15,161 nt of DNA from Flavobacterium sp. (GTDB lineage Bacteria > Bacteroidota > Bacteroidia > Flavobacteriales > Flavobacteriaceae), in NCBI RefSeq assembly GCF_021151785.1, contig NZ_JAGKWP010000060.1:1-15161 (forward strand), in the 5' to 3' direction. The notes under the pieces are model-generated. The model made no database searches, was not told the origin of the DNA, and worked only from the letters and a program-made list of their open reading frames with translations. Of this stretch, positions 7,114 to 14,111 are shown piece after piece. The translations under genes were made by a program, and so were the position numbers. Positions within the stretch are counted from its first letter, which is position 1. Every line of letters starts with the position of its first letter.

Positions 7114-9999
7114 ATGAAAAAGATACTACTTTTATTTTTTACACTATTGACTGCTACGTTGCTGGCTCAACAACAAACAGCTACATATTCGATTAATCCA
7201 TCTGTTTTTGAGGATAATCAAAGTATTACTATAACAATAAATGGCAACTCAATTAATGAGGCAACATGGGGTGTGACTGGAAATGCCCTTTATCTATGGG
7301 CTTGGTCTTTTGATGTAAATGATACCAATATACTGGATTGTCCAACAAATGGAATATGGACGAATTCTTCTGAAACTAATAGACTAAATTACAATACTGC
7401 TACCGATACTTATACTTATACTCTAACTCCAAATGCTTTTTACAATAGATTTACAGGAATTGGGAAAATGGGTTTCTTAGTAAAAGCAAAAGATGGTACC
7501 GGTGATAAAAAATCTCAAGACATTGTAACTGAAGTGGGAGCTTTTAACTTTACGTTAATAAATCCGATTCAAAATTCAACAACTGTTCAAAACAGTGGTG
7601 GATCTATTTCCATTAGTGCAACAAATACAAACGGTACGGCTAATTACCAATTAAAAGCCAATGGAAGTTTAATTGCTGCAGCCACTCAGACTACTTCTAG
7701 TTATTCATATATAGCGACTTCCATAGTTACCAATACTGAATTTGAATTAACAGCTACTCAAGGAGCGACAACACTTTCAAAAAAATTCATGGTAATCGTC
7801 AACCCTAACACGATAAATCAAGCACTACCTGGGGGGCTAGAAATAGGTATAAACTACAACACGACAGATCCAACCAAGGCTACTCTAGTTTTAGACGCAC
7901 CTTTAAAAGATTTTGTTTATGTAGCAGGAACTTTCAACAACTGGCTTCCAAACAGTAGTTATGCTATGAAAAAAGATATTAGTTCATCTAAATTTTGGAT
8001 TGAATTAACTGGCTTAACACCAGGTGTTTCTTATTTTTACCAATATTGGGTTGTTGACCAAACCCCAATCGCAAATACTCCAAAACTTGTTAAAACAGCT
8101 GACCCATGTTCTACACTAGTATTATCTCCTTATGATGATCCTTGGATTCCTTTTACCTCTTATCCTGGATTGCCTAGTTACCCAACTGGACCAGAAAGAG
8201 AAGTTAGCGTTTTACAAACCGGACAAACACCTTACCCTTGGGTAGTAACTAATTTTAATAAGCCAAATAAAGACCGCTTAGTTATTTATGAAGTACTAAT
8301 TAGAGATTTTGACACCAATAGAAACTACCAAGATTTGATTAACAAAATTGATTATTTTAAAAATCTAGGTATTAATGCAATTGAACTAATGCCAATAATG
8401 GAATATGAAGGAAATGAAAGTTGGGGTTACAACACCTCCTTCCACATGGCCTTAGACAAATTTTATGGTACTCAAAATAAGTTAAAAGAATTTATTGATT
8501 TATGCCATCAAAACGGAATCGCTATCATTTTAGACATTGCTTTTAATCATGCCTTTGGAAGAAATCCAATGGTTCGTATGTGGATGAATGATCCTGACGG
8601 AGACGGTTGGGGGAGTCCAAGTACAGAAAACCCTTATTTTAATACTACTGCACGTCATAGTTACAGTGTAGGAGAAGATTTTAACCATACATCTACCTTT
8701 ACTAAAGACTATGTAAAAAGAACACTAAAGCATTGGATAAACGAATTTAAAATTGATGGTTTTAGATGGGACTTAACCAAAGGATTTACTCAAAATTGTT
8801 CACCAGGAAATGATGCTTGTACTAATGGCTATCAAGCAGATCGTGTTGATGTTTTAAAAGAATATGCAGATTATTCATGGAGTTTAGACGGAAACCATTA
8901 TGTTATTTTTGAACATTTAGGGTCAGATATTGAAGAACAACAATGGGCTAATTATAGAATAGCAGAAGGAAAAGGTATTATGATGTGGGGCGAAATGTAT
9001 ACTCAGTATAAAGAATTAGCCATGGGCTATTCAAATACAACAGGAAATATTGCTCGAATGGATTATAATACAAGAGGTTTTACTGGCAAAAGATTAATAG
9101 GATATCCAGAAAGTCATGATAAAGATCGTATGATGTTTGAAGCAAAAACCTATGGTTCTAATTCAGGAACAAATCCTGTTTTAAATAACGAAAGTAATGC
9201 AATTAACAGAATGGCTGCACTTGGAGCAATAAGTGTGCTAATACCAGGTCCTAAAATGATTTGGCATTTTCAAGAATTAGCAATGGATGACTCTATTTAT
9301 ACTTGCAGTAATAGTACCGTAAATACCGAAACAGACACAACTGCTGGAGACTGTAAACTTGAAACAAAACCACAGCCTCAATGGGTGGAAAATTGGTTAA
9401 ATACCGCTCCAAGAAATCAGGTATATACAGATTATAGCAAATTCATGAAGCTTAAAACTCAAGAAAGTGTTTTTAATGGACAATTTGCTATTAGTCCTCA
9501 AAGTGGAGATAATTTGAAGCAACGTATCTATATTTATGATAATGCTTTACCAGTAACACAATTAAAAAATGTGGTTATACTTGCTAATTTATACACTTCG
9601 CCTCAAAATATAACTCCTGATTTTCCTTACACTGGGACTTGGTACAATTTAATGAATGGAACTAATATAACCGTTAGTAATACCACTAACCCAATTACAC
9701 TCAACCCAGGAGAATATAGAATCTATGGAAATCAATTGTCAACTGTGCTTTCTAATTCATCAATTACTATTGAAAATCAACTGAGTCTTTATCCAAATCC
9801 CACAAAAGATTATTTTACATTAACACAAGATGTAGAAAAAATTGAAATTTACTCTATAACTGGACAACTAATTAAAACAGTAAACAAAATTAATGCGTTA
9901 GAAGACGTAAGCATAAAAGATTTAACAAAAGGTATATACTTCATTAAAATCAAAACTTACGACTCCAAGTCAATCTCCAAAAAAATAATTAAAGAGTAA
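7114..9999 (+). CDS. Secreted GH13 alpha-amylase with T9SS type A sorting domain
   Basis: This 961-residue enzyme hydrolyses alpha-1,4-glucans. A signal peptide (about 1-19) is followed by an unassigned beta-rich domain (about 22-148), an Ig-like stretch (about 155-230) and a CBM48/isoamylase-N-like domain (about 243-330, VYVAGTFNNWLP). The GH13 barrel runs from about residue 388. Its conserved regions are intact: DIAFNH (D474-H479), GFRWD with the predicted nucleophile D553, FEHLG with the predicted acid/base E600, and ESHD with H668 and D669. The last 72 residues (about 890-961, starting LSLYPNPTKDYF and ending SKKIIKE) form a T9SS type A sorting domain, so the enzyme should cross the outer membrane and be cell-attached or released. 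Bacteroides SusG is instead a surface lipoprotein. The gene is last in the operon, 32 bp past a hairpin. It is named by family, since the exact GH13 subfamily and product pattern are unknown. Confidence 0.93.
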   Translation: MKKILLLFFTLLTATLLAQQQTATYSINPSVFEDNQSITITINGNSINEATWGVTGNALYLWAWSFDVNDTNILDCPTNGIWTNSSETNRLNYNTATDTYTYTLTPNAFYNRFTGIGKMGFLVKAKDGTGDKKSQDIVTEVGAFNFTLINPIQNSTTVQNSGGSISISATNTNGTANYQLKANGSLIAAATQTTSSYSYIATSIVTNTEFELTATQGATTLSKKFMVIVNPNTINQALPGGLEIGINYNTTDPTKATLVLDAPLKDFVYVAGTFNNWLPNSSYAMKKDISSSKFWIELTGLTPGVSYFYQYWVVDQTPIANTPKLVKTADPCSTLVLSPYDDPWIPFTSYPGLPSYPTGPEREVSVLQTGQTPYPWVVTNFNKPNKDRLVIYEVLIRDFDTNRNYQDLINKIDYFKNLGINAIELMPIMEYEGNESWGYNTSFHMALDKFYGTQNKLKEFIDLCHQNGIAIILDIAFNHAFGRNPMVRMWMNDPDGDGWGSPSTENPYFNTTARHSYSVGEDFNHTSTFTKDYVKRTLKHWINEFKIDGFRWDLTKGFTQNCSPGNDACTNGYQADRVDVLKEYADYSWSLDGNHYVIFEHLGSDIEEQQWANYRIAEGKGIMMWGEMYTQYKELAMGYSNTTGNIARMDYNTRGFTGKRLIGYPESHDKDRMMFEAKTYGSNSGTNPVLNNESNAINRMAALGAISVLIPGPKMIWHFQELAMDDSIYTCSNSTVNTETDTTAGDCKLETKPQPQWVENWLNTAPRNQVYTDYSKFMKLKTQESVFNGQFAISPQSGDNLKQRIYIYDNALPVTQLKNVVILANLYTSPQNITPDFPYTGTWYNLMNGTNITVSNTTNPITLNPGEYRIYGNQLSTVLSNSSITIENQLSLYPNPTKDYFTLTQDVEKIEIYSITGQLIKTVNKINALEDVSIKDLTKGIYFIKIKTYDSKSISKKIIKE

Positions 10000-10005
10000 A
10001 AAAAG

Positions 10006-10036
10006 AAATCCCGAAGACGAAACAACTTCGGGATTT
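10006..10036. terminator. Bidirectional terminator between the amylase gene and pheS
   Basis: An 11-bp perfect stem (10006-10016, AAATCCCGAAG, with 10026-10036) surrounds a 9-nt loop. The plus strand continues into a T-rich run (TTTTATTTTAT), and the minus strand continues into TTTCTTTTTTT. It lies 6 bases after the amylase stop and 4 bases after the pheS stop, so it can serve both converging transcripts. Confidence 0.87.
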
Positions 10037-10040
10037 TATT

Positions 10041-11060
10041 TTATAAACTAGTTTTGAATTGCTCTAAGAATCGCACATCGTTTTCATAAAACATTCGAAT
10101 ATCTCCTATTTGATATAACAACATGGCAATTCGTTCTATTCCCATTCCAAAAGCATAACCTGAATATTCTTCCGGATTAATTCCGCAATTTTTTAATACA
10201 TTTGGATCTACCATTCCACACCCCATAATTTCTAACCAACCAGTACCTTTAGTAATTCTATAGTCGGTTTCCGTTTTTAATCCCCAATAAATATCTACCT
10301 CAGCACTTGGCTCAGTAAATGGGAAATATGAAGGACGAAGTCTAATTTTAGATTTTCCAAACATCTCTTTGGTAAAATATAATAATGTTTGTTTTAAATC
10401 TGCAAATGAAACATCTTTATCAATATATAAACCCTCTACTTGGTGGAAAATACAATGTGAACGCGCTGATACCGCTTCATTTCTAAAAACTCTACCTGGA
10501 GAAATCGTACGAATAGGTGGTTTATTGTTTTCCATGTAACGCACTTGAACAGATGATGTATGCGTACGTAATAAAATATCTGGATTTGTCTGAATGAAAA
10601 AAGTATCCTGCATGTCTCTAGCTGGATGATATTCAGGCAAATTTAAAGCCGTAAAATTATGCCAATCATCTTCAATTTCTGGACCTTCCGAAACGTTAAA
10701 ACCAATCGTAGAAAACACATCTAAAATTTGATTTTTAACTAAAGAAATAGGATGTCTTGAACCTATTTCCATAGGATATCCTGGTCGGGTTAAATCCCCA
10801 AATTGTCCTTTAGACTCTTCTTTAGTTTCTAACTGCTCCTGAATCGATTTGACTTTCTCCTCAGCCGTGTTTTTCAATTCATTTATAACTTGTCCGAATT
10901 CCTTTTTTAATTCATTCGGAACATTTTTAAACTCAGCAAAAAACTCTTTTAATATACCTTTACCACCCAAATATTTTATTCGGAATTCCTCTAAACGTTC
11001 TTTATTATCAGCTTGAAATGCTTTAGCCTCTTCAATATGCTGTTTTATTTTGTCAATCAT
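10041..11060 (-). CDS. pheS: Phenylalanine--tRNA ligase alpha subunit
   Basis: PheS forms the catalytic subunit of the alpha2-beta2 cytosolic enzyme that charges tRNA-Phe. The 339-residue length is normal. An N-terminal coiled-coil arm (about 1-85), which contacts tRNA, precedes the class II catalytic core. That core shows motif 1 (about 100-128), RTHTSSVQVR (about 165-174), motif 2 (GRVFRNEAVSARSHCIFHQ, about 189-207), the FPFTEPSAEVD segment at the phenylalanine pocket (about 246-256) and motif 3 (FGMGIERIAML, about 304-314). The partner pheT is not in the window, so the subunits are encoded apart, as happens in many Bacteroidota. The gene is read towards the amylase gene and shares its terminator. 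A TAnnTTTG element lies about 20 bp upstream of the start, so little room exists for an attenuator leader. Confidence 0.97.
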   Translation of the reverse strand: MIDKIKQHIEEAKAFQADNKERLEEFRIKYLGGKGILKEFFAEFKNVPNELKKEFGQVINELKNTAEEKVKSIQEQLETKEESKGQFGDLTRPGYPMEIGSRHPISLVKNQILDVFSTIGFNVSEGPEIEDDWHNFTALNLPEYHPARDMQDTFFIQTNPDILLRTHTSSVQVRYMENNKPPIRTISPGRVFRNEAVSARSHCIFHQVEGLYIDKDVSFADLKQTLLYFTKEMFGKSKIRLRPSYFPFTEPSAEVDIYWGLKTETDYRITKGTGWLEIMGCGMVDPNVLKNCGINPEEYSGYAFGMGIERIAMLLYQIGDIRMFYENDVRFLEQFKTSL

Positions 11061-11080
11061 GGTCTTGTTCTAATTGAGTG

Positions 11081-11088
11081 CAAATTTA
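11081..11088 (-). promoter_or_regulatory. pheS: Candidate pheS promoter -7 element
   Basis: On the minus strand the sequence TAAATTTG matches the Bacteroidota -7 element TAnnTTTG exactly, 20 bases before the pheS ATG. No TTG is seen at the usual distance for a -33 element. A 12-bp palindrome, ATTCTTAAGAAT (11093-11104), lies just upstream, where RNA polymerase would bind. Confidence 0.4.
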
Positions 11089-11144
11089 CTAAATTCTTAA
11101 GAATATTTATTTATTTATTTTGGCTGCACTCAAGCCATTTTCAT

Positions 11145-11204
11145 AAGATAAAAATTCACGCTGTCCATTTTATCTTAAAATGATGACTTTAAAAACTTCA
11201 TCAT
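11145..11204. other. Two stem-loops in the gap between pheS and the 118-residue gene
   Basis: The first hairpin has a 9-bp stem (AAGATAAAA at 11145-11153 with 11168-11176) and a 14-nt loop. The second has a 7-bp stem (ATGATGA at 11180-11186 with 11198-11204) and an 11-nt loop, and reads into TTTT on the minus strand. The second could be a weak terminator for the minus-strand gene ending at 11245. Nothing else was recognised in 11105-11244. Confidence 0.35.
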
Positions 11205-11244
11205 CTTAAGGATGTCATTCCCATCGTGGCAGTATTTATTACTA

Positions 11245-11601
11245 TTATTCAATTAACCCTTTCTCTAAAAAATACTGCACTATGGCTTCTTTCATTAAAA
11301 CGGCTTGCTCACCTGCCTTCAGAGGGGGAAGTTGGCTTTTTATTTTATAGTGGGGCCAACCTTCTTTATCAAAATAGTCAAACTCATAATAGCCATAAGG
11401 TTCTAATAACCTACAAATAGCAATATGCATTAAATTTACTTTTTCATCTTTTTTAAAAGTGTGATTGGGTTTTCCCAATTCTTGCACGCCTATCAAATAG
11501 ATGATGCTATCTAAATCCATAGTTTCGCCATCTGCAAAACGATTAGATAGTATTTTCACTACTTGTTCCCAACGTGTTTTTAAGAGGTTATCTCTCGACA
11601 T
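11245..11601 (-). CDS. Small soluble protein of unknown function
   Basis: I do not recognise a named family for this 118-residue protein. It has no signal peptide, membrane segment or Cys-rich motif. It is a mix of predicted helices and strands, with a helical N-terminus (LLKTRWEQVVKILSNRF), an acidic stretch (DGETMDLDSIIYLIGVQELG), an aromatic-rich centre (EPYGYYEFDYFDKEGWPHYK) and a helical C-terminus (LMKEAIVQYFLEKGLIE). A well-formed promoter lies only about 12 bases upstream of the ATG at 11601, supporting this start and a real gene. It is transcribed away from the CvpA-type gene and towards pheS, with possible weak terminator hairpins after its end. Overlapping reading frames on the plus strand (11226-11420, and the 5' part of the frame from 11501) are considered shadows of it. 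The gene call is secure, but its role is unknown. Confidence 0.82.
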   Translation of the reverse strand: MSRDNLLKTRWEQVVKILSNRFADGETMDLDSIIYLIGVQELGKPNHTFKKDEKVNLMHIAICRLLEPYGYYEFDYFDKEGWPHYKIKSQLPPLKAGEQAVLMKEAIVQYFLEKGLIE

Positions 11602-11613
11602 ATTTTTTTATTG

Positions 11614-11642
11614 CAAAGATAGGGCTACATTCTCAAATTCAA
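11614..11642 (-). promoter_or_regulatory. Promoter of the 118-residue gene (TTG, 18 bp, TATCTTTG)
   Basis: On the minus strand a TTG (11640-11642) and TATCTTTG (11614-11621) are separated by 18 bp, matching the Flavobacterium/Bacteroides -33/-7 consensus. The -7 element ends 12 bases before the ATG at 11601. This is the best full promoter match noticed in the window. Confidence 0.62.
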
Positions 11643-11674
11643 TAAATTTTGATTACTTTGCTAAAAAAATAATA

Positions 11675-12220
11675 ATGCTTTTTGTAGATATTTTGTTTGC
11701 TATTACTCTTTCTTATGCTCTTTATAAAGGATTAAAGAATGGATTATTTGTTGAATTGGCTTCTTTTTTCTCCTTACTTATTGGCATTTATGTAGCCATT
11801 AAATTTTCATCTTTTGTTAGAGCAACACTTGAATCATGGTTTTCTTGGAATCCAAAATACATCCAAATTACAGCTTTTATACTTACTCTTCTACTTGTAA
11901 TAATTGGTATTCAAATGGCTGCAAAACTCTTTTCAAATATGGCTAATTTCGCTTATTTAGGTTGGCTTAACAAATTAGGAGGCGCTTTTTTAAGTGTTTT
12001 GAAAACAGTCCTTATTTTAAGTGTACTAATAGGATTTGTTGAAAAGATCAATTTTAATAATTGGTTATTAAGCCAGAGAACAAAAGAAGATTCAATGTTT
12101 TTTCATCCTATCCAAGAAATAGCACAATTTGTTTATCCCTCCTTAAATGAATGCTATGACTTTGTAAAAGGGGAAGCTTCCATTGAAAATAAAGAATGTG
12201 ATTCATCAATTAAAAAGTAA
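11675..12220 (+). CDS. cvpA: CvpA family integral membrane protein
   Basis: CvpA-type proteins are small inner-membrane proteins. In other bacteria they are linked to colicin V export and envelope stress tolerance, and their biochemical role is unclear. Four membrane segments are visible in the 181 residues (about 3-17, 26-44, 63-86 and 100-121). The fourth contains the family-like stretch LNKLGGAFLSVLKTVLI, and a charged cytosolic or periplasmic tail of about 60 residues follows. The ATG at 11675 is chosen because the protein then begins directly with the first membrane segment (MLFVDILFAITLSYALYKGL). The frame can be extended upstream to 11501, but that part overlaps the divergent gene and its promoter and is not membrane-like. 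A near-match to a -7 element, TTACTTTG (11653-11660), lies 14 bases before the chosen ATG. The gene converges with the cytochrome c gene, 25 bp away. Confidence 0.85.
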   Translation: MLFVDILFAITLSYALYKGLKNGLFVELASFFSLLIGIYVAIKFSSFVRATLESWFSWNPKYIQITAFILTLLLVIIGIQMAAKLFSNMANFAYLGWLNKLGGAFLSVLKTVLILSVLIGFVEKINFNNWLLSQRTKEDSMFFHPIQEIAQFVYPSLNECYDFVKGEASIENKECDSSIKK

Positions 12221-12221
12221 A

Positions 12222-12241
12222 AAGTCGCCCGAAGACGACTT
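12222..12241 (-). terminator. Terminator of the cytochrome c gene (possibly shared with cvpA)
   Basis: A 6-bp stem (AAGTCG at 12222-12227 with CGACTT at 12236-12241) surrounds an 8-nt loop. On the minus strand it is followed by TTTACTTTTTAA, a good uridine run. On the plus strand it is followed by AAACTTATTTG, which is weaker. It lies 4 bases after the cytochrome stop and 1 base after the cvpA stop. Confidence 0.72.
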
Positions 12242-12245
12242 AAAC

Positions 12246-12644
12246 TTATTTGTTTAAACTATGTATATAAACTTCTAGAGCGTCTAATTCTTCATCAGAT
12301 AACGTTTTAGTAATAGCAAAATTCGCTTTCATTACTTCATACTGACTAGGATCGACCAAAGGTTCTCCTTCGCCCTTTAAAAACAAAGCAATACTCGCTT
12401 TCTTATCTTTATAAATTTTTGATATCTCTTTTAAGCTAGGTCCAATTACTTTTGCATCTGCTTTATGACATGTAGCACAAGTTCCTTTTCCTTCAAAAAT
12501 CTCTTTACCTAATTCTTCAGGTGTTTGAACTGTTGTCGCTTCTTTAACAGAATTACCCATGGGGTCCGTTTCAGTTTTTTTCCCACAACTAGTCAAGAAA
12601 AAGAAACAAGCTACGGTTAAAAAAGTATAAGTTATTTTTTTCAT
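12246..12644 (-). CDS. Monoheme class I c-type cytochrome lipoprotein
   Basis: The protein, 132 residues from the ATG at 12644, carries electrons through one covalently bound heme in the periplasm or at a membrane surface. It has a lipoprotein signal peptide (MKKITYTFLTVACFFFLTSC, Cys20), a low-complexity linker and a class I cytochrome c domain. The heme-binding motif is CATCH (C56-H60), a GPSLKEI segment follows at about 68-74, and a likely axial ligand is Met105 (YEVMKANF). The C-terminal helix is DEELDALEVYIHSLNK. An in-frame ATG at 12686 would give 146 residues, but it lies upstream of a perfect -7 promoter element and would put charged residues before the signal peptide, so the later start is preferred. 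It sits downstream of hemB, though its own promoter suggests separate expression. The electron-transfer partner is unknown. Confidence 0.9.
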   Translation of the reverse strand: MKKITYTFLTVACFFFLTSCGKKTETDPMGNSVKEATTVQTPEELGKEIFEGKGTCATCHKADAKVIGPSLKEISKIYKDKKASIALFLKGEGEPLVDPSQYEVMKANFAITKTLSDEELDALEVYIHSLNK

Positions 12645-12663
12645 TTTACGTATTTTTTCTATC

Positions 12664-12671
12664 CAAAAGTA
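12664..12671 (-). promoter_or_regulatory. Promoter -7 element of the cytochrome c gene
   Basis: TACTTTTG on the minus strand is an exact TAnnTTTG match ending 19 bases before the ATG at 12644. No matching TTG is seen at -33. Its position inside the longer reading frame supports the shorter cytochrome start. Confidence 0.5.
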
Positions 12672-12690
12672 GTAAATACTTTTCATGGAA

Positions 12691-12710
12691 AGACTGATAT
12701 AAATCAGTTT
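12691..12710 (-). other. Small stem-loop at the hemB stop codon
   Basis: The arms AGACTGAT (12691-12698) and ATCAGTTT (12703-12710) pair with one G-T wobble around a 4-nt loop. It overlaps the hemB TAA. The minus strand beyond it reads CTTTCC without a U-run, so it may be a weak terminator or an mRNA 3'-end structure. Confidence 0.3.
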
Positions 12711-13704
12711 ATTGGTTTAATAAAATAGCCGCTTCTTTAGCAAAATAAGTTGATATTAAACTGGCTCCTGCGCGTTTAATACACATTAATTGCTCCATCA
12801 TAATTTTATCATGATCTAACCAACCTCTTTCGGAAGCCGCTTTAATCATAGCATATTCACCCGAAACATGGAAAACCGTTACAGGAACATTTACTGCATT
12901 TTTCACTTCACGAACAATATCTAAATAAGCAATTCCAGGTTTTACCATGACCATGTCAGCGCCTTCTTCTACATCCCAAAGGGCTTCTTTAACCGCTTCA
13001 ATTCGATTCGCATAATCCATTTGGTAGGTTTTTTTGTCTTTTGGTACTTCAACATCAGCATCTTTTGGTGCCGAATCTAATGCATCTCTAAACGGACCAT
13101 AAAATGCTGAAGCATATTTAGCCGAATAACTCATAATGCCTACATTATGAAAACCTGCCGCATCTAAACCTTGACGTAAACGTAATACACGACCATCCAT
13201 CATATCACTTGGCGCAACAAAATCGGCACCAGCTTGAGCATGAGAAACCGCCATTTTTACCAAAGCATCATTCGTAGCATCATTGGCCACATCGCCTTTT
13301 TCAATAATTCCGTCGTGACCATAAATCGAATACGGATCTAAAGCGACATCTGGCATTACAATCATTTCGGGACAAGCTGCTTTTATAGCACGAATGGCAC
13401 TTTGCATCAAACCATTTTCGTTCCAAGCTTCTTTTCCGGTGTTGTCTTTTAAATCATCGCTAACTTTTACATAGATGTTAACCGCACGAATGCCTAAAGC
13501 AAATAATTCTTTCACTTCTTCCATCGTTAAATCTAAAGTGCGACGGAAAATTCCTGGCATAGAAGGAATTTCCACTTTAGTGTTTTCTCCTTCCATGATA
13601 AACATAGGAAACATAAAATCAGCCGGACTCAAGCTGGTTTCTCTTACTAAACTTCTTATAGATTCGTTTACTCTTAAACGACGACCTCTGTGTATTGGAA
13701 ACAT
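12709..13704 (-). CDS. hemB: Delta-aminolevulinic acid dehydratase (porphobilinogen synthase)
   Basis: HemB condenses two 5-aminolevulinate molecules into porphobilinogen, the second common step of heme synthesis, in the cytosol. The 331-residue protein has the family's full length and start (FPIHRGRRLR). The two active-site lysines are present: K196 (SYSAK) and the Schiff-base lysine K255 (MVMVKPG), along with SDMMDGRV (166-173) and VFHVSGEYAM (277-286). At the metal-site segment (119-131) it reads DVALDPYSIYGHD, so the zinc-binding cysteine triad of the human and yeast enzymes is replaced by the aspartate type, expected to use magnesium or potassium. It lies 32 bp downstream of the four-helix-bundle gene and in the same direction as hemF. 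No clear promoter was found in the short gap, so co-transcription from upstream is likely. Confidence 0.96.
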   Translation of the reverse strand: MFPIHRGRRLRVNESIRSLVRETSLSPADFMFPMFIMEGENTKVEIPSMPGIFRRTLDLTMEEVKELFALGIRAVNIYVKVSDDLKDNTGKEAWNENGLMQSAIRAIKAACPEMIVMPDVALDPYSIYGHDGIIEKGDVANDATNDALVKMAVSHAQAGADFVAPSDMMDGRVLRLRQGLDAAGFHNVGIMSYSAKYASAFYGPFRDALDSAPKDADVEVPKDKKTYQMDYANRIEAVKEALWDVEEGADMVMVKPGIAYLDIVREVKNAVNVPVTVFHVSGEYAMIKAASERGWLDHDKIMMEQLMCIKRAGASLISTYFAKEAAILLNQ

Positions 13705-13720
13705 ATTTTTATTATTTAGC

Positions 13721-13748
13721 TGTCAGCTTTCAGATATCAGCTTTCAGA
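13721..13748. repeat. Left heptad repeat array flanking the four-helix-bundle gene
   Basis: Four adjacent 7-bp units follow the plus-strand pattern TNTCAGM, such as TTTCAGA and TATCAGC. A degenerate fifth unit may precede them (13714-13720). The units at 13728 and 13742 are identical. The array lies 17 bp upstream of the hemB ATG and overlaps the last codons and TGA of the four-helix-bundle gene. It is the inverted counterpart of the array at 14112-14139. Confidence 0.8.
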
Positions 13749-14099
13749 GTTGTTTATTTTAATTATTAATCCGTGTAACATTTTTCTAATTTCTTTGATT
13801 TTTTCCAAAAAAATTTCTCCTTTTGACTTTTCAAGAAACATTAAATCGGTACTAAGTATAATTTGGTATTCCAATTCATTAATTGAGCCATAAGCGATTG
13901 CTAAAAATCTAGCAAAATCTTTATTTGTGTTTCTACCCGCTCCTTCAGCAATATTTGTAGGAATAGAGCTAGATGATCTTTTCATTTGACTTGTTAAGGC
14001 AAAAAGCTCTTCTTTTGGGAAATTTTTTAGTTCTTGATACAACTCTAAAGTTAATTGATGAGATTTTTCCCAGACCTGCAATTTTTTATAATCTCTCAT
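13737..14099 (-). CDS. Four helix bundle protein (23S rRNA intervening-sequence / S23 family)
   Basis: The 120-residue protein matches the family first seen in intervening sequences of 23S rRNA genes of Leptospira, Coxiella and others, and found free-standing in many Bacteroidota. Hallmarks are the start DYKKLQVWEKSHQLTLELY (about 3-21), the central QMKRSSSSIPTNIAEGAGR (about 38-56), ARFLAIAYGSINELEYQI (about 63-80) and a C-terminal helix. Four helices are predicted throughout. The molecular role is not settled. Members form multimers, and the family is distantly related to the accessory protein Avd of diversity-generating retroelements, but no reverse transcriptase or template/variable repeat is present here. 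No rRNA is nearby. The gene sits between hemF (41 bp upstream) and hemB (32 bp downstream) and is bracketed by inverted heptad arrays, the left one providing its last codons and TGA. It is probably an inserted passenger in a heme operon. Confidence 0.9.
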   Translation of the reverse strand: MRDYKKLQVWEKSHQLTLELYQELKNFPKEELFALTSQMKRSSSSIPTNIAEGAGRNTNKDFARFLAIAYGSINELEYQIILSTDLMFLEKSKGEIFLEKIKEIRKMLHGLIIKINNSES

Positions 14100-14111
14100 A
14101 ATCTTTTATTT

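Noticed and set aside
11061..11244. T-box or peptide attenuator controlling pheS
   Set aside because: The likely -7 element is only about 20 bp from the ATG, leaving no room for a leader, and no phenylalanine-rich leader peptide was found.
11501..11674. N-terminal extension of the CvpA-type gene
   Set aside because: The extension overlaps the divergent 118-residue gene and its promoter, is not membrane-like, and the protein has a natural start at the first membrane segment.
13475..13762. 95-codon plus-strand open frame antisense to hemB
   Set aside because: It overlaps the conserved hemB N-terminus and the heptad array, and it has no domain or promoter. It is a shadow frame.
13737..14099. 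Diversity-generating retroelement accessory protein (Avd)
   Set aside because: The family is distantly related, but there is no reverse transcriptase, template repeat or variable repeat in the window, and the N-terminal and central motifs fit the S23/four-helix-bundle family.
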